DNA of 64,000 bases from Nocardia harenae NBRC 108248 (GCF_001612885.1 NZ_BDBH01000004.1:1054001-1118000); one strand, 5' to 3'; numbered from the stretch's first letter, positions 41,011-50,032 are shown. The notes: a model not told the origin generated them from the sequence alone. A program made the numbers and translations.

Positions 41011-42254
41011 CGGGTGCCGACCTCCGTGTTCGCCGGGTCGACCACGCGCACGGTCGGCAGCGGGAAGACCAGCCGGCCGCCCCACGCGCCGATGTGCCGC
41101 AACTGCGCGGTCAGCTCCGTCTCCAGATTCCAGGGCAGGACGACGACCACGTCCGGTTCATCCTCGTCGATCCGCTCCGGGGAGTGGATCGGGATGCGGG
41201 TGCCCGGGGTGAATTTTCCGTGCTTGTAGGGGTTGCGATCGACGGTGTAGGCGAGCAGGTCCGGCCGGATTCCGCACCAGTTGAGCAGCGTGTTCCCCTT
41301 GCCGGGGGCACCGTAGCCGACCACCGTCCGGCCCGCGGCCCGCTCGTCGAGCAGGAAGCGCAGCAGGTCGTGGCGGACCTCTTCGGCCTTGGTCCGCAGC
41401 ACCGCGTACCCCTCGACCGTGTGCAGCCCGGCCTCGGCCTCCAGTGCCAGCAGCTCGGCCACCCGCTCGGTCGGCTCGGCCACCGCCTCGGGCCTGGCCC
41501 AGATCCGCAGCGACCCGCCGTGCGTCGGCAGCAGCTCCACATCGGCCACCGCGAGCCCGGCCACCGCGAGCGCGCGCTGCGCCGCGAGCAGCGTGTAGTA
41601 CTGGAAATGCTCGTGGTAAATGGTGTCGAACTGGCCGTATCGGACCAGATTCAGCGCGTGGTGCACCTCGATCGAGATCCAGCCGTCGTCGGCGACCAAG
41701 CCGCGCAGCGCGTGCGTGAAACCGCGCAGATCCGGAATATGGGCATAGACATTATTCGCCACCACCAGATCGGCGGGGCCGTGTTCGGTCCTGACCTTTT
41801 CCGCCAGCCCCTCGTCCAGGAATGCGGTCAGCGTCGGCACCCCGGCCTCGCGAGCGGCCGCGCCGACATTCACCGACGGCTCGATTCCCAGGCACGGCAC
41901 CCCGGCCGCGACCACATTGCGCAGCAGATAACCGTCGTTGCTGGCGACCTCGACCACGAAGGAATCGCCGGTCAGCCCGAGCTGGAGCACGGCGTCCTCG
42001 ACGAAGGTCTTCGCGTGCCGCACCCAGCTGTCCGAGTACGACGAGAAATACGCGTATTCGGTGAAGGTCTCCTCCGGCGTGATCAGCGCGGGGATCTGCA
42101 GCAGCAGACATTCCTCGCAGACCCGCAGGTGCAGGGGGTACGCGGGCTCGGGCAGATCGAGCTCGGCGACGGACAGGAACTTCTCACAGGGGGGTGTGGC
42201 GCCCAGGTCGACCACACTGGTCAAGCTGGGTGAATCACACAGACGACAACGCAC
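41007..42254 (-). CDS. Sugar C-methyltransferase (NovU/TylC3-type)
   Basis: 415 residues from GTG 42254 (TTG 42278 is in frame). N-terminal zinc block VRCRLCDSPSLTSVVDLGATPPCEKFL ... LRVCEECLLLQIP; SAM domain FVVEVASNDGYLLRNVVAAGVPCLGIEP (motif I intact); catalytic-type EVHHALNLVRYGQFDTIYHEHFQYYTL (HEHF); C-terminal GYGAPGKGNTLLNWCGI with second Rossmann fold. These enzymes add a methyl group at C3 of a 4-keto-6-deoxy sugar. It heads the unit methyltransferase-rfbF-deacetylase-epimerase, coupled by ATGA. It is the intact relative of the 36859 gene. Confidence 0.9.
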   Translation of the reverse strand: MRCRLCDSPSLTSVVDLGATPPCEKFLSVAELDLPEPAYPLHLRVCEECLLLQIPALITPEETFTEYAYFSSYSDSWVRHAKTFVEDAVLQLGLTGDSFVVEVASNDGYLLRNVVAAGVPCLGIEPSVNVGAAAREAGVPTLTAFLDEGLAEKVRTEHGPADLVVANNVYAHIPDLRGFTHALRGLVADDGWISIEVHHALNLVRYGQFDTIYHEHFQYYTLLAAQRALAVAGLAVADVELLPTHGGSLRIWARPEAVAEPTERVAELLALEAEAGLHTVEGYAVLRTKAEEVRHDLLRFLLDERAAGRTVVGYGAPGKGNTLLNWCGIRPDLLAYTVDRNPYKHGKFTPGTRIPIHSPERIDEDEPDVVVVLPWNLETELTAQLRHIGAWGGRLVFPLPTVRVVDPANTEVGTR

Positions 42255-42708
42255 ACGGGCTCCACATCGAAACGACAATCCCGCCGGCGGCGCCCCGCAG
42301 CCCGAGAAGTCACTTCTCTACCGACCGGGACAAAAAGTATCACCACCCCGCGCCCGGCGCGACCCGAACAGTGACCGATTCCGCCCCGAAAACCACGAAC
42401 AGCTTGTTTCGAGTTACCGACCCCGCATACCGGTGTCCCGGATCACCGCGGCCCGAGCGTATCCCCGCCCGCCTGCACGTTTTCGTACGCACGTACCGGC
42501 TCAGGTCATACCGATCAGTATGTCGGTGTGACCTGGCTCCTACGGGTTGTGCCCGGCGATCATCGGGGGCAATATCTTCGCAACAGATCGGCCCGGCTTC
42601 GATTCGCACCGCTGCGACGCCGCCGGACGGACTGGGTCCTCTGAATTCTTCGTTTTCCTACGGTTGCGAAGAATTAGCGCTTCAAGCTTCAAGCAGGTTG
42701 TTTCACCC
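42255..42708. promoter_or_regulatory. 454-base divergent gap between sugar genes and phosphotransferase
   Basis: No credible gene is seen. The DNA is less GC-rich than its flanks, with short repeats such as CTTCAAG twice in a row (about 42680-42693) and CGTACGCACGTAC (about 42484-42496). It must hold promoters for the methyltransferase unit on the left and the phosphotransferase on the right. Clear -35/-10 pairs were not found by eye. Confidence 0.55.
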
Positions 42709-44217
42709 ATGGTCATCGAACTCACCGGCACCGGCGGCGCCGTCGACCTGCGCCACCACTCCTCCCGCCCCGGCGAGCGAGACCGCTGGCGCCTCAACTA
42801 CGTCAGACGGCTCGCCGTCACCGACATGCTGGCCATCGCCGCGGGAACGCTGCTGGCCCAGCTGGTGGATGTGGATTTCGCCGCCGTGCGCCCGGTGTCC
42901 TGGGCACCGGACTTCGGTGGCGCCGCCGTCGCGCTCTCGCTCGCGGTCGTGGTCACGTGGTCGATCGCGCTGGGATGGAAGGACACTCGCTTCCACCGCA
43001 CGGTCGGCAGCGGGAACGAGGAGTACCGGCGGTTGCTGTCGGTGACGCTGCACCTCTTCGGCGCGCTCGCGATCGGCGCATTGGTGCTGCGCGCCGACGC
43101 CGCGCACGACTACCTCGCGGTGGCGCTGCCGGTGGGGCTGGCCGGGCTGGTCGGCACCCGCGCCGCCTGGCGCAGGCACGCCGCGCGGCACCGGGCGCTC
43201 GGCCGGTACCGGCACTCGGTGCTGGTGGTCGGCGGGCCGGAGTCGGCGCGCGCCATCGCGCAGAACTTCGACCGCAACCACATGTACGGCTACCACGTCG
43301 TCGGGGTCTGCACCGCCGCCGGTCCCAACCCGGAGGAGCCCGGCTCCATCGCGGTGGGCGGGCGCGAGATCCCGATCGTCGGCGACGACCGCTCGGTGAT
43401 CAGGGCAGCCAGGCGCACCGGCGCGGACACCGTCGTCGTGATGGCGACCGACCGGCTCGGCCCGCGCGACATCCGGCACCTGGCCTGGGATCTCGACGCC
43501 TTCGGCGCGGAGCTCATCGTCGCCGCCGGGATCATGGACGTCTCCGGCACCCGGATGTCGAACCAGGTGCTGGCGGGCATGCCGGTGCTGCACATCGAGC
43601 GCCCGCAGTACGACCGGGCGCTCTCGCTGCGCAAGGCGATCTTCGACTTCTGCTTCTCGGCGCTGGTGCTGCTCGCCATCTCGCCGATCCTGCTGGTGAT
43701 CGCCGCCGCGGTGAAATTCACCAGCCACGGCCCGGTCTTCTACCTCTCCGAGCGGATCGGCATGGACGGCAGGCCGTTCCGGATGATCAAGTTCCGCAGC
43801 ATGTACGTGCACGCGGACAAGCACGTGCACACGCTGATCTCGGAGAACGGCGGGAATCCGCTCTTCTTCAAGATCAAGAACGACCCGCGGGTGACGCCGG
43901 TCGGGCGCTTCCTGCGCAAGTACAGCCTGGACGAGCTGCCGCAGTTCTTCAATGTGCTGCGCCGGGAGATGAGCGTGGTCGGGCCGCGGCCGCAGGTGCG
44001 CCGCGAGGTGCACTCCTACGACGGGGTCATGCGGCGCCGGCTGCTGGTGCGGCCGGGGGTGACCGGGTTGTGGCAGGTCAGCGGCCGGTCGGATCTCTCG
44101 CCCGAGGAGTCGGTGGAGCTGGACATCTCCTACGTGGAGAACTGGTCCATGGTGCTCGATCTCTGGATCATCACCCGCACGCTGCGGGCGGTCGCCGAGG
44201 GCGAAGGGGCCTACTGA
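42709..44217 (+). CDS. Polyprenyl-phosphate sugar-1-phosphate transferase (WcaJ-like)
   Basis: 502 residues from ATG 42709. Four to five N-terminal membrane helices (DMLAIAAGTLLAQLV to VALPVGLAGLVG), a CoA-binding-like Rossmann domain (RHSVLVVGGPESARAIAQNF), a further helix DFCFSALVLLAISPILLVIAAAV, then the catalytic Bac_transf domain: GPVFYLSERIGMDGRPFRMIKFRSMYVHAD, RKYSLDELPQFFNVLRREMSVVGPRPQ and RPGVTGLWQVSGRSDLS. It loads the first sugar phosphate onto a polyprenyl phosphate and so primes the polysaccharide. A strong terminator follows at once. Confidence 0.95.
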   Translation: MVIELTGTGGAVDLRHHSSRPGERDRWRLNYVRRLAVTDMLAIAAGTLLAQLVDVDFAAVRPVSWAPDFGGAAVALSLAVVVTWSIALGWKDTRFHRTVGSGNEEYRRLLSVTLHLFGALAIGALVLRADAAHDYLAVALPVGLAGLVGTRAAWRRHAARHRALGRYRHSVLVVGGPESARAIAQNFDRNHMYGYHVVGVCTAAGPNPEEPGSIAVGGREIPIVGDDRSVIRAARRTGADTVVVMATDRLGPRDIRHLAWDLDAFGAELIVAAGIMDVSGTRMSNQVLAGMPVLHIERPQYDRALSLRKAIFDFCFSALVLLAISPILLVIAAAVKFTSHGPVFYLSERIGMDGRPFRMIKFRSMYVHADKHVHTLISENGGNPLFFKIKNDPRVTPVGRFLRKYSLDELPQFFNVLRREMSVVGPRPQVRREVHSYDGVMRRRLLVRPGVTGLWQVSGRSDLSPEESVELDISYVENWSMVLDLWIITRTLRAVAEGEGAY

Positions 44218-44219
44218 CC

Positions 44220-44257
44220 CGATCCCGCCGCGCCGACGGGGGGCGGCGGGATCGTTT
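44220..44257 (+). terminator. Intrinsic terminator after the sugar transferase
   Basis: CGATCCCGCCGC (44220-44231), an 11-base loop, GCGGCGGGATCG (44243-44254), then TTT. The 12-bp stem is perfect and begins two bases after the stop codon, so this is a classic intrinsic terminator in a GC-rich genome. Confidence 0.85.
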
Positions 44258-44402
44258 CCGCCGTACCGGCGCGCGTCCCGCAGCGGGGCCGGGCCATCCT
44301 CGCAGGTGCGGGCTCGCGGCTCATGTGCCGCGACGCTCGGGGGTGCAGCGCGCACCGGGGCGGCAGCGGGGCACGACCGACGGGCACCCTAGGCTGCGTG
44401 GC

Positions 44403-45785
44403 ATGCGTTCGCTCGTCCTCACCGCCGCCGTCTGTCTCCTGGCTGCGCCCGGGACGGCGCACGCGGAGCCGTGGGGACCACCGCAGCGGCCACACCCGTT
44501 CCTCGGCCCGGTGGGTTCGGCGACCATGCACGGCGATGCCGGATCCTCGGACACCACACCGTATTCCGGCCCGGGCACCGGGCCGCTCACGGTGCGCGCG
44601 GAGCCGCTGGCCGCCGCCTGCCCGACGCTCCTGCAGGGCCGCGACGGGCTGGTGGTCGCGCTCTGCACGAGCATCGCCGGGCAGGTGCCGACCGTGCAGC
44701 TGCTCGACTCCGAGCAGGGGTCGCTCGCCGCGCTGCCGCTGGTGAAGGGGAGCCTGCTCGGCGGGGTGTACGCGTACCTGGACCAGGACGACCGGCTGGT
44801 GGCGGTGGACGGCGATCGCGCGCTGGTCCGGGTGGCGCACCACCGGGACGCCGACGGGCGGTGGCGGCTGGAGATCGCCGAGCGCACCGACCTCTCCGGC
44901 GCGATTCCACAGGGCGACAGCGTGACCGGGCTGGTGCCGGACTGGTCGGGCAATGTCTGGTTCGCCACCGGAGGAGGGCTCGCCGGACTGCTCACCCCCG
45001 ACGGCCGGACCAGCACCGTCGACCTCGGCGCGCAGGTGGCGAACAGTATCTCGGCCGCCCCGGACGGCCACGTCGCGGTGGCGACCACGCACGCCCTCTA
45101 CGAACTGACCGCCCCCGGCGGCGCGGCCCGGATCGCCTGGCGCGCGCCGTACGACCGCGGCAGCGCGCGCAAACCGGGGCAGCTGAGCCACGGAACCGGT
45201 TCGACGCCCACGTATTTCGGCCCCGTGACCGGCGCGGAGTACCTGACCATCGTGGACAGCGCCGACGCGGGCGTACGGGTGCTGGTCTTCCGCTCCGGCA
45301 CCGGCGAACTCGTCTGCGCGCAGCCGGTGCTCACCGCGGGCGGGCCGGGCAGCGAGAACTCGCCGATCGGCGCCGGGCGCTCGGTCTTCGTGGCCGGAAC
45401 CTACGGCTACCCGTATCCGACGGTGCCCGCCGACGCCGGGCCCGCCGTGCCGCCCGCGGCGCCCTTCACCGGTGGCATGACCCGCGTCGATATCGATGAA
45501 TCCGGGTGTCACACGGTGTGGGACAGCGCGATTCGCAGCGCCGCGGTGCCGCACCTGTCGATCGCGGACGGCCTGCTCTACACCCTCACCCGGCACGGGC
45601 CGGAGACCGCCACCCCGGCCGACGGTTTCTCGGTGACCGTGCTCGACCCGGCCACCGGCGCGGCGCTCGCGGACTCCCCCGCCCCGGGGACGGTGCTGAA
45701 CGACCCACTGCAGATGTCGCCGCTCATCCTGCCGGACGGGCGGATGCTGCAGGGCACCGTCACCGGGGTGCTGCGCATCGGCTGA
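44403..45785 (+). CDS. Secreted hypothetical protein, probable beta-propeller
   Basis: 460 residues from ATG 44403. Signal peptide MRSLVLTAAVCLLAAPGTAHA, cut before EPWG. The body shows repeated propeller-like blades: QLLDSEQGSLAALPL, AYLDQDDRLVAVDGDRALV, VTGLVPDWSGNVWFATGGGLAGLLTPDGRTSTVDLG, ISAAPDGHVAVATTHALYEL, VTVLDPATGAALADSPAP, LILPDGRMLQGTVTGVLRIG. The DxxGNVWFAT phrasing is that of streptogramin-lyase-like/PQQ propellers. Function unknown; it is outside the cell. It follows the polysaccharide genes but is separated by a terminator. Confidence 0.85.
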   Translation: MRSLVLTAAVCLLAAPGTAHAEPWGPPQRPHPFLGPVGSATMHGDAGSSDTTPYSGPGTGPLTVRAEPLAAACPTLLQGRDGLVVALCTSIAGQVPTVQLLDSEQGSLAALPLVKGSLLGGVYAYLDQDDRLVAVDGDRALVRVAHHRDADGRWRLEIAERTDLSGAIPQGDSVTGLVPDWSGNVWFATGGGLAGLLTPDGRTSTVDLGAQVANSISAAPDGHVAVATTHALYELTAPGGAARIAWRAPYDRGSARKPGQLSHGTGSTPTYFGPVTGAEYLTIVDSADAGVRVLVFRSGTGELVCAQPVLTAGGPGSENSPIGAGRSVFVAGTYGYPYPTVPADAGPAVPPAAPFTGGMTRVDIDESGCHTVWDSAIRSAAVPHLSIADGLLYTLTRHGPETATPADGFSVTVLDPATGAALADSPAPGTVLNDPLQMSPLILPDGRMLQGTVTGVLRIG

Positions 45786-45847
45786 GCCGGTTCACCGCGC
45801 CCGCACCGCGGCACCCTCCGACCAACCGGCGCGGCGCACCGGCCGGT

Positions 45848-46630
45848 TCACCCGATGGTCGCGTGCATCTCCCACACGATCACCTCGGCCGCGCCGGCGG
45901 CGCTCAGCCGCTGCCCGCCCGCACCGGTGAACCGCACCGAGTCACCCTCGGCCAGCGGCCCCGTCCCCTCCAGTTCGACCGCGCCGCGCGCGACGAACAG
46001 GTGCAGGAACGGCGCGTCCGGCAGCGTGATCGCCGGGTCCCCGGCGTCGAGCCGCGCCACGTGCATGGTCGCGTACCTGTTGGCGATCCGGATCGCGGAG
46101 TGGTCGGCGTACTCCTTCATCCCCGACGCCACCGGCACCAGCCCGCCGGAGAGCAGCGCGTCGTCGATCTCCAGTTGCTCGTAGCCGGGGACGATCCCGG
46201 ATTCGTCCGGCAGCACCCACATCTGCACGAAGTGCACCGGCTCCTCGTGCTGCCGCGCGAACGAGCCGGTCGCGCCGGCGAAGCGCCAGGAGTCGTTCTT
46301 CTCCGAGTGCAGGATGCCGGTGCCCGCGCTCATCCGCTGCGCCAGCCCCGGGTAGATCACCCCGGAGTGCCCGGTGGAGTCCTGGTGTACCAGCGAGCCG
46401 CGCAACACCCAGGTGACGATCTCCATGTCCCGGTGCGGGTGGGTGTCGAAGCCCATGCCGGGGGTGACGATGTCGTCGTTGTTCACCAGCAGCAGGCCGT
46501 GGTGCGTGTTCTCCGGGTCGTAGTGCTGCCCGAAGGAGAAGGAGTGCTTGGAGTCGAGCCAGCCGATCCGGGTCTTCAGCCGGTCGCCTGCGCGGCGGAC
46601 GTCGATCTGCGGGGTGGTGGGAGCGGACAC
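45848..46630 (-). CDS. Pirin family protein (bicupin)
   Basis: 260 residues from GTG 46630. N-terminal cupin metal ligands: GFDTHPHRDMEIVTWVLRGSL (two His), then QRMSAGTGILHSEKND (His and Glu). The pirin signature RIGWLDSKHSFSFGQHYDPENTHHGLLLVNNDD is complete, and the C-terminal domain ends with a second cupin. Pirins bind Fe and some oxidise quercetin; others tune transcription or metabolic enzymes. It is divergent from a MarR regulator and is probably repressed by it. Confidence 0.95.
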   Translation of the reverse strand: MSAPTTPQIDVRRAGDRLKTRIGWLDSKHSFSFGQHYDPENTHHGLLLVNNDDIVTPGMGFDTHPHRDMEIVTWVLRGSLVHQDSTGHSGVIYPGLAQRMSAGTGILHSEKNDSWRFAGATGSFARQHEEPVHFVQMWVLPDESGIVPGYEQLEIDDALLSGGLVPVASGMKEYADHSAIRIANRYATMHVARLDAGDPAITLPDAPFLHLFVARGAVELEGTGPLAEGDSVRFTGAGGQRLSAAGAAEVIVWEMHATIG

Positions 46631-46657
46631 GGTTGCCTCGATTCCGAGTTCATTGCT

Positions 46658-46703
46658 TTGTCAACTACTTGCACACTACCCGTTATCGTTGCCTTGTCAA
46701 CTA
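46658..46703. promoter_or_regulatory. Direct repeat TTGTCAACTA twice, probable MarR operator over the pirin promoter
   Basis: TTGTCAACTA at 46658-46667 and again at 46694-46703, 36 bases apart. On the minus strand the second copy supplies a TTGACA -35, followed 16 bases on by TAGTGT as a -10, pointing at the pirin gene. A repressor on these repeats would block that promoter. The divergent MarR gene starts 21 bases beyond. Confidence 0.65.
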
Positions 46704-46723
46704 ATGCGCGTACGCTGGACGAC

Positions 46724-47212
46724 GTGAACGCGACACGCTGGCTCGATGCCGACGAGAACGAGCTCTGGCGGGCCTACCTCGACGCGACCCGCCTGCTCTT
46801 CCGCGACCTGGACAAGCAGCTCACCCAGGACGTGGGCATCGCCTTCGCCGACTACGAGATCCTGGTCCTGCTCGCCGAGGCCCCCGACCGCCGGCTCCGC
46901 ATGAGCGCGCTCGCCGACGCCAGCAGCACCAGCCGCAGCGGCATCACCCGCGCCGTCACCCGGCTCGAGCGCTCCGGCCGGGTCCGCCGCGTGGACTGCG
47001 AATCCGATCGCCGCGGGGCATGGGCCGAGCTCACCGACGCCGGGGCCGCCGAGCTCGCCGCCGCAAGTCCCGGGCACGTCGCCGCCGTCCGCGCCGCGCT
47101 GCTCGACCGGATCGATCCGGCCGATCTCCCCGCCCTCACCCGTGCCTTCCGCGCTGTGCGGGATCATGCCAAGGTGACCGCCGACCAGCAGCCGGGAGCC
47201 CGGCGTGAGTGA
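46724..47212 (+). CDS. MarR family transcriptional regulator
   Basis: 162 residues from GTG 46724 (MNATRWLDADENELWRAYLDATRLLFRDLDKQLTQD). The winged helix is clear: RLRMSALADASSTSRSGITRAVTRLERSGRVRRVDCESDRRGAWAELTDAGAAEL, with ESDRRG at the wing. Cys in the wing (VDCESD) could make it redox-sensitive, as some MarR members are. Divergent from pirin; overlaps the next gene by 8 bases. Likely a quinone or oxidative-stress sensor, by neighbours. Confidence 0.92.
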   Translation: MNATRWLDADENELWRAYLDATRLLFRDLDKQLTQDVGIAFADYEILVLLAEAPDRRLRMSALADASSTSRSGITRAVTRLERSGRVRRVDCESDRRGAWAELTDAGAAELAAASPGHVAAVRAALLDRIDPADLPALTRAFRAVRDHAKVTADQQPGARRE

Positions 47213-47663
47213 CCGCATCCGGATCGACGAGCAGAGCCCGTCCGTGTACAAGAGCCAGGTGGGGGTGGCGTTCGCGGCAAAGCAGGCGGCGAAGCGGGCG
47301 GGGCTGGACCGACACCTGGTCGAGCTGGTGAACGTGCGGATTTCCCAGCTCAACGGGTGCGCGCGGTGCCTGGATGTGCACACGAGGGCCGCGCGCGAGG
47401 CGGGCGAGAGCGAGCAGCGGCTGAACGTGCTGGCGGCGTGGCGTGCGGCCGACATCTACACCGAGCGGGAACGCGCGGCGCTCACGCTGGCGGAAGCGGT
47501 GACGACGCTGCCGCCGCACGACGAGCAGGAGCGCGCCTACGCGGCGGCCCGTGAGCACCTGGACGACGACCAGTTCGCCGCCGTCGCCTGGATCGCCATC
47601 GCCATCAATGCCTTCAACCGGATCTCCATCGTGAGCGGGCACGAGGTGCACGCGCGGGAGTGA
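47205..47663 (+). CDS. AhpD-like/carboxymuconolactone decarboxylase family protein
   Basis: 152 residues from GTG 47205. The family core is QLNGCARCLDVHTRAAREAGESEQRLNVLAAWR, with the redox C-x-x-C and the following His as in AhpD. ALTLAEAVTTLP and FAAVAWIAIAINAFNRISIVSG complete the helical fold. Such alkylhydroperoxidase-like proteins reduce peroxides through the Cys pair. Operon with the MarR regulator, which fits an oxidant or quinone response shared with pirin. Confidence 0.92.
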   Translation: MSDRIRIDEQSPSVYKSQVGVAFAAKQAAKRAGLDRHLVELVNVRISQLNGCARCLDVHTRAAREAGESEQRLNVLAAWRAADIYTERERAALTLAEAVTTLPPHDEQERAYAAAREHLDDDQFAAVAWIAIAINAFNRISIVSGHEVHARE

Positions 47664-47664
47664 G

Positions 47665-48303
47665 TCAGTGCGGCGCGGGGTGCACCATCATGGCCAGCGC
47701 CACCGGCACCAGCAGGTCGACCAGCTCGGCGACGGGCGGCCGCGGATCCATGAGCAGCCACTCGTGCGCCACCCCGTTGACCGCGCCGATCAGCGCGCCC
47801 GCGGCGAGCATGGGCTCCCCGCGCACGTGCGCGCCGGGCCCCGCGATCGGCCCCACCGCCATCTCGATGAGCAGGCTCCAGCCGTGCCGCCGCTCCCGGC
47901 GGTGCCGCTCCATGCGCTCGCTCACCCCGACCACCTCGAGGAAGGCGACCTTGGCCCGGTAGGGGTCGGAGTCGATGGAGCCGAGGTAGGCGGTGAAGGC
48001 GGCGGTGAGGCCGGCGTGCGGGTCGGCGGCGGGGCCGAGGCGGGAGAGCGCGGTGCCGACGGCGGCGGCGGCATCGTCCTGGATGCGGTCGTAGGCGGCG
48101 ACCAGGACGTCCTCGCGGGTCTCGAACTCCTCGTAGAACTGCCGCTTGGAGAGCCCGGCGGCGGCGCAGACGTCGGCGAGCGAGCAGTGCGGGTAGCCGC
48201 GCTCGGCGAACAACCGGGTCGCCGCTGCGATGAAGCGGGCGCGCCGCTCCCGCTTGCGCTCGGAGATCGCGCGACCCCCGTACTGCCTGCCGGTTGTTGT
48301 CAC
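47665..48303 (-). CDS. TetR family transcriptional regulator
   Basis: 212 residues from GTG 48303 (GTG 48312 also possible). The helix-turn-helix is KRERRARFIAAATRLFAERGYPHCSLADVCAAAGLSKRQFYEEFETREDVLVAAYDRI. Residues 80-205 form the ligand and dimer domain, with RPPVAELVDLLVPVALAMM at the end. It lies 1 base from the convergent AhpD-like gene. The divergent neighbour is the TerD-domain gene at 48469, a possible target. Confidence 0.92.
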   Translation of the reverse strand: MTTTGRQYGGRAISERKRERRARFIAAATRLFAERGYPHCSLADVCAAAGLSKRQFYEEFETREDVLVAAYDRIQDDAAAAVGTALSRLGPAADPHAGLTAAFTAYLGSIDSDPYRAKVAFLEVVGVSERMERHRRERRHGWSLLIEMAVGPIAGPGAHVRGEPMLAAGALIGAVNGVAHEWLLMDPRPPVAELVDLLVPVALAMMVHPAPH

Positions 48304-48468
48304 GGCACTCACTGTATCGACCGGGGGGACCAGCGCGATCTCGGTGTCTGCCGGCCGCAGGACACCGCGGAGCGCGGCTCCATGTCCGACGTTCGGGCGA
48401 TAGCGGGGCAGCGCGCGACGAACCACAATTCGGATTCGGCCTCGGGATCGGTGGACGGGAGAATTCGG

Positions 48469-49929
48469 ATGAGCGTGTCGCCTGTGGACCCGACGATCCC
48501 GGGGGCGGTGCCACCCGAGCAGATGACGGTACTTCCGGAGCCGCCCCAGGACGATCCCAAGTACGTCACCTACCTGGGGTTGAAGGGCGCGGGATTGAGC
48601 CTGCTCGTGCACGGTCCGGGAAACGTGCTCGACTGCTTCGAGGCGACCGTCACCGCGGCACCCGCATTCGCGCACCTCTATCTGCCGACGGCATCCCCCT
48701 GTCTGGGCAGATTTTCCGGCATCGAGGGCATCTTCGTGACAGCACTGGAGGGTCCCGCGGGCTCCGCGATCGTGGTCAACTGTCTGCCCAACGGCGATCA
48801 GCGTTTCGTCGTCGAACATCTCGTGAACCCGCTCGGCGGGCCGCCTAGCAGATTGCGCGCGCCGTGGCGGCTCGGCGTCGGAGCCGCCGAGGCCCATGTC
48901 CCCATCACCTTCGGTGACATCTTCCGGCCGGCGCGAGTGGTACCGCTCGGACATCTTCCCGGCCTGGCACACCTGGCGGCGCCTGCCGCGCCGCTCCGCG
49001 TACCCGACGCCTTCGGTCGCGCCCTGGTCGAAGACGGCTGGGAGGCCACGGAGGATCGCACATACTTCGCCCTGCGAGCACCGGCGCGAAACGGCACCCG
49101 GCTCTGCATGCTGACCGGGTGGGACGGTGGATTCGCGATCGTCAGCCTCCTCACACCCGACGACCCGGTACCCGCGGGGCCGGGACCGTTGTCGGATCCC
49201 CGATGCACCGTCGAGGACTCCGATGGCAATCCGGTCCTGGTCCACCGGTTGGGTGACGTGGCGAGCCTGCGGATATCCACCGTGAGAGCCGCGGCGCTCC
49301 GTCTGGCGGAGGTCGCGGACCGCGATCTGATCCCCGGTCCCGGGCCGATCCCCGGATCGGCGTTCGCCCGCCCCGCGGAGCCTGCCGCCGAACCCGCCCG
49401 GCCACCGATCGCGATGGTTCCCAAGGGCGGCAATGTCTCGCTCACCGGCATGGTCCCCGGGCTCTCCGCGATCCGCGTCGGCATCGGATGGGTGGTTGGC
49501 TCCGGCCTGCAACTCGACCCGGGGACGATCGCGGCCGGCGCCGATCGGCGAGTGGTGAGCGACGCCCACTTCCTTTTTCTCGATGCCCAGCGGACACCGG
49601 ACGGTGCTGTCCGGCGCACCGGCGCATGGACCGACATTGATCTGCACGCGGTACCGACGACGGTGCACACGATCGTGTTCGCGGTCGCGATTCGCGGCGG
49701 CGGCCACTCGTTCGCGCACGTCGAGAACGCCTTCGTGTATGTGGAGGATCAGGTCGGCGGCGCCGAGCTCGCCCGGTTCGACCTGACCGGCGCGACCGGG
49801 ACCGAGACCGCCATGATCTTCGGCGAGGTCTACCGGCGCGGGGGCGATTGGAAGTTCCGCGCCATCGGGCAGGGGTACGAGACCGGGCTGGCCGGGATCG
49901 CGGCGGAGTACGGGGCGACGGCGCCCTAG
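48469..49929 (+). CDS. Large protein with C-terminal TerD domain
   Basis: 486 residues from ATG 48469 with GGGAG upstream. Residues 310-480 match TerD: VPKGGNVSLTGMVPGLSAIRVGIGW, SDAHFLFLDAQRTPDG, VHTIVFAVAIRGGGHSFAHVENAFVYVEDQVGG and TETAMIFGEVYRRGGDWKFRAIGQGYETGLAGI. TerD domains bind Ca2+ and belong to the tellurite/phage/stress defence system. Acidic Ca ligands are only partly preserved (FLFLDAQ; usual DxxxFxN spacing is changed). Residues 1-300 are novel to me, with AFAHLYLPTASPCLGRFSGIEG. GC is lower than in the flanks. No other ter genes are adjacent. Confidence 0.85.
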   Translation: MSVSPVDPTIPGAVPPEQMTVLPEPPQDDPKYVTYLGLKGAGLSLLVHGPGNVLDCFEATVTAAPAFAHLYLPTASPCLGRFSGIEGIFVTALEGPAGSAIVVNCLPNGDQRFVVEHLVNPLGGPPSRLRAPWRLGVGAAEAHVPITFGDIFRPARVVPLGHLPGLAHLAAPAAPLRVPDAFGRALVEDGWEATEDRTYFALRAPARNGTRLCMLTGWDGGFAIVSLLTPDDPVPAGPGPLSDPRCTVEDSDGNPVLVHRLGDVASLRISTVRAAALRLAEVADRDLIPGPGPIPGSAFARPAEPAAEPARPPIAMVPKGGNVSLTGMVPGLSAIRVGIGWVVGSGLQLDPGTIAAGADRRVVSDAHFLFLDAQRTPDGAVRRTGAWTDIDLHAVPTTVHTIVFAVAIRGGGHSFAHVENAFVYVEDQVGGAELARFDLTGATGTETAMIFGEVYRRGGDWKFRAIGQGYETGLAGIAAEYGATAP

Positions 49930-50032
49930 CGCTCGATCGGCCGGCCGCGCCGCCCCTACCTCATCACCGAGACCTGGATCGGCCTGCGCGCCGAGCATTC
50001 CCGCCGCGCCGGGCGTCCCGGATCTGCGCCCG

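Noticed and set aside
49930..50032. Short plus-strand reading GRPRRPYLITETWIGLRAEH as a gene remnant
   Set aside because: It looks protein-like but is too short to assign, with no family in mind.
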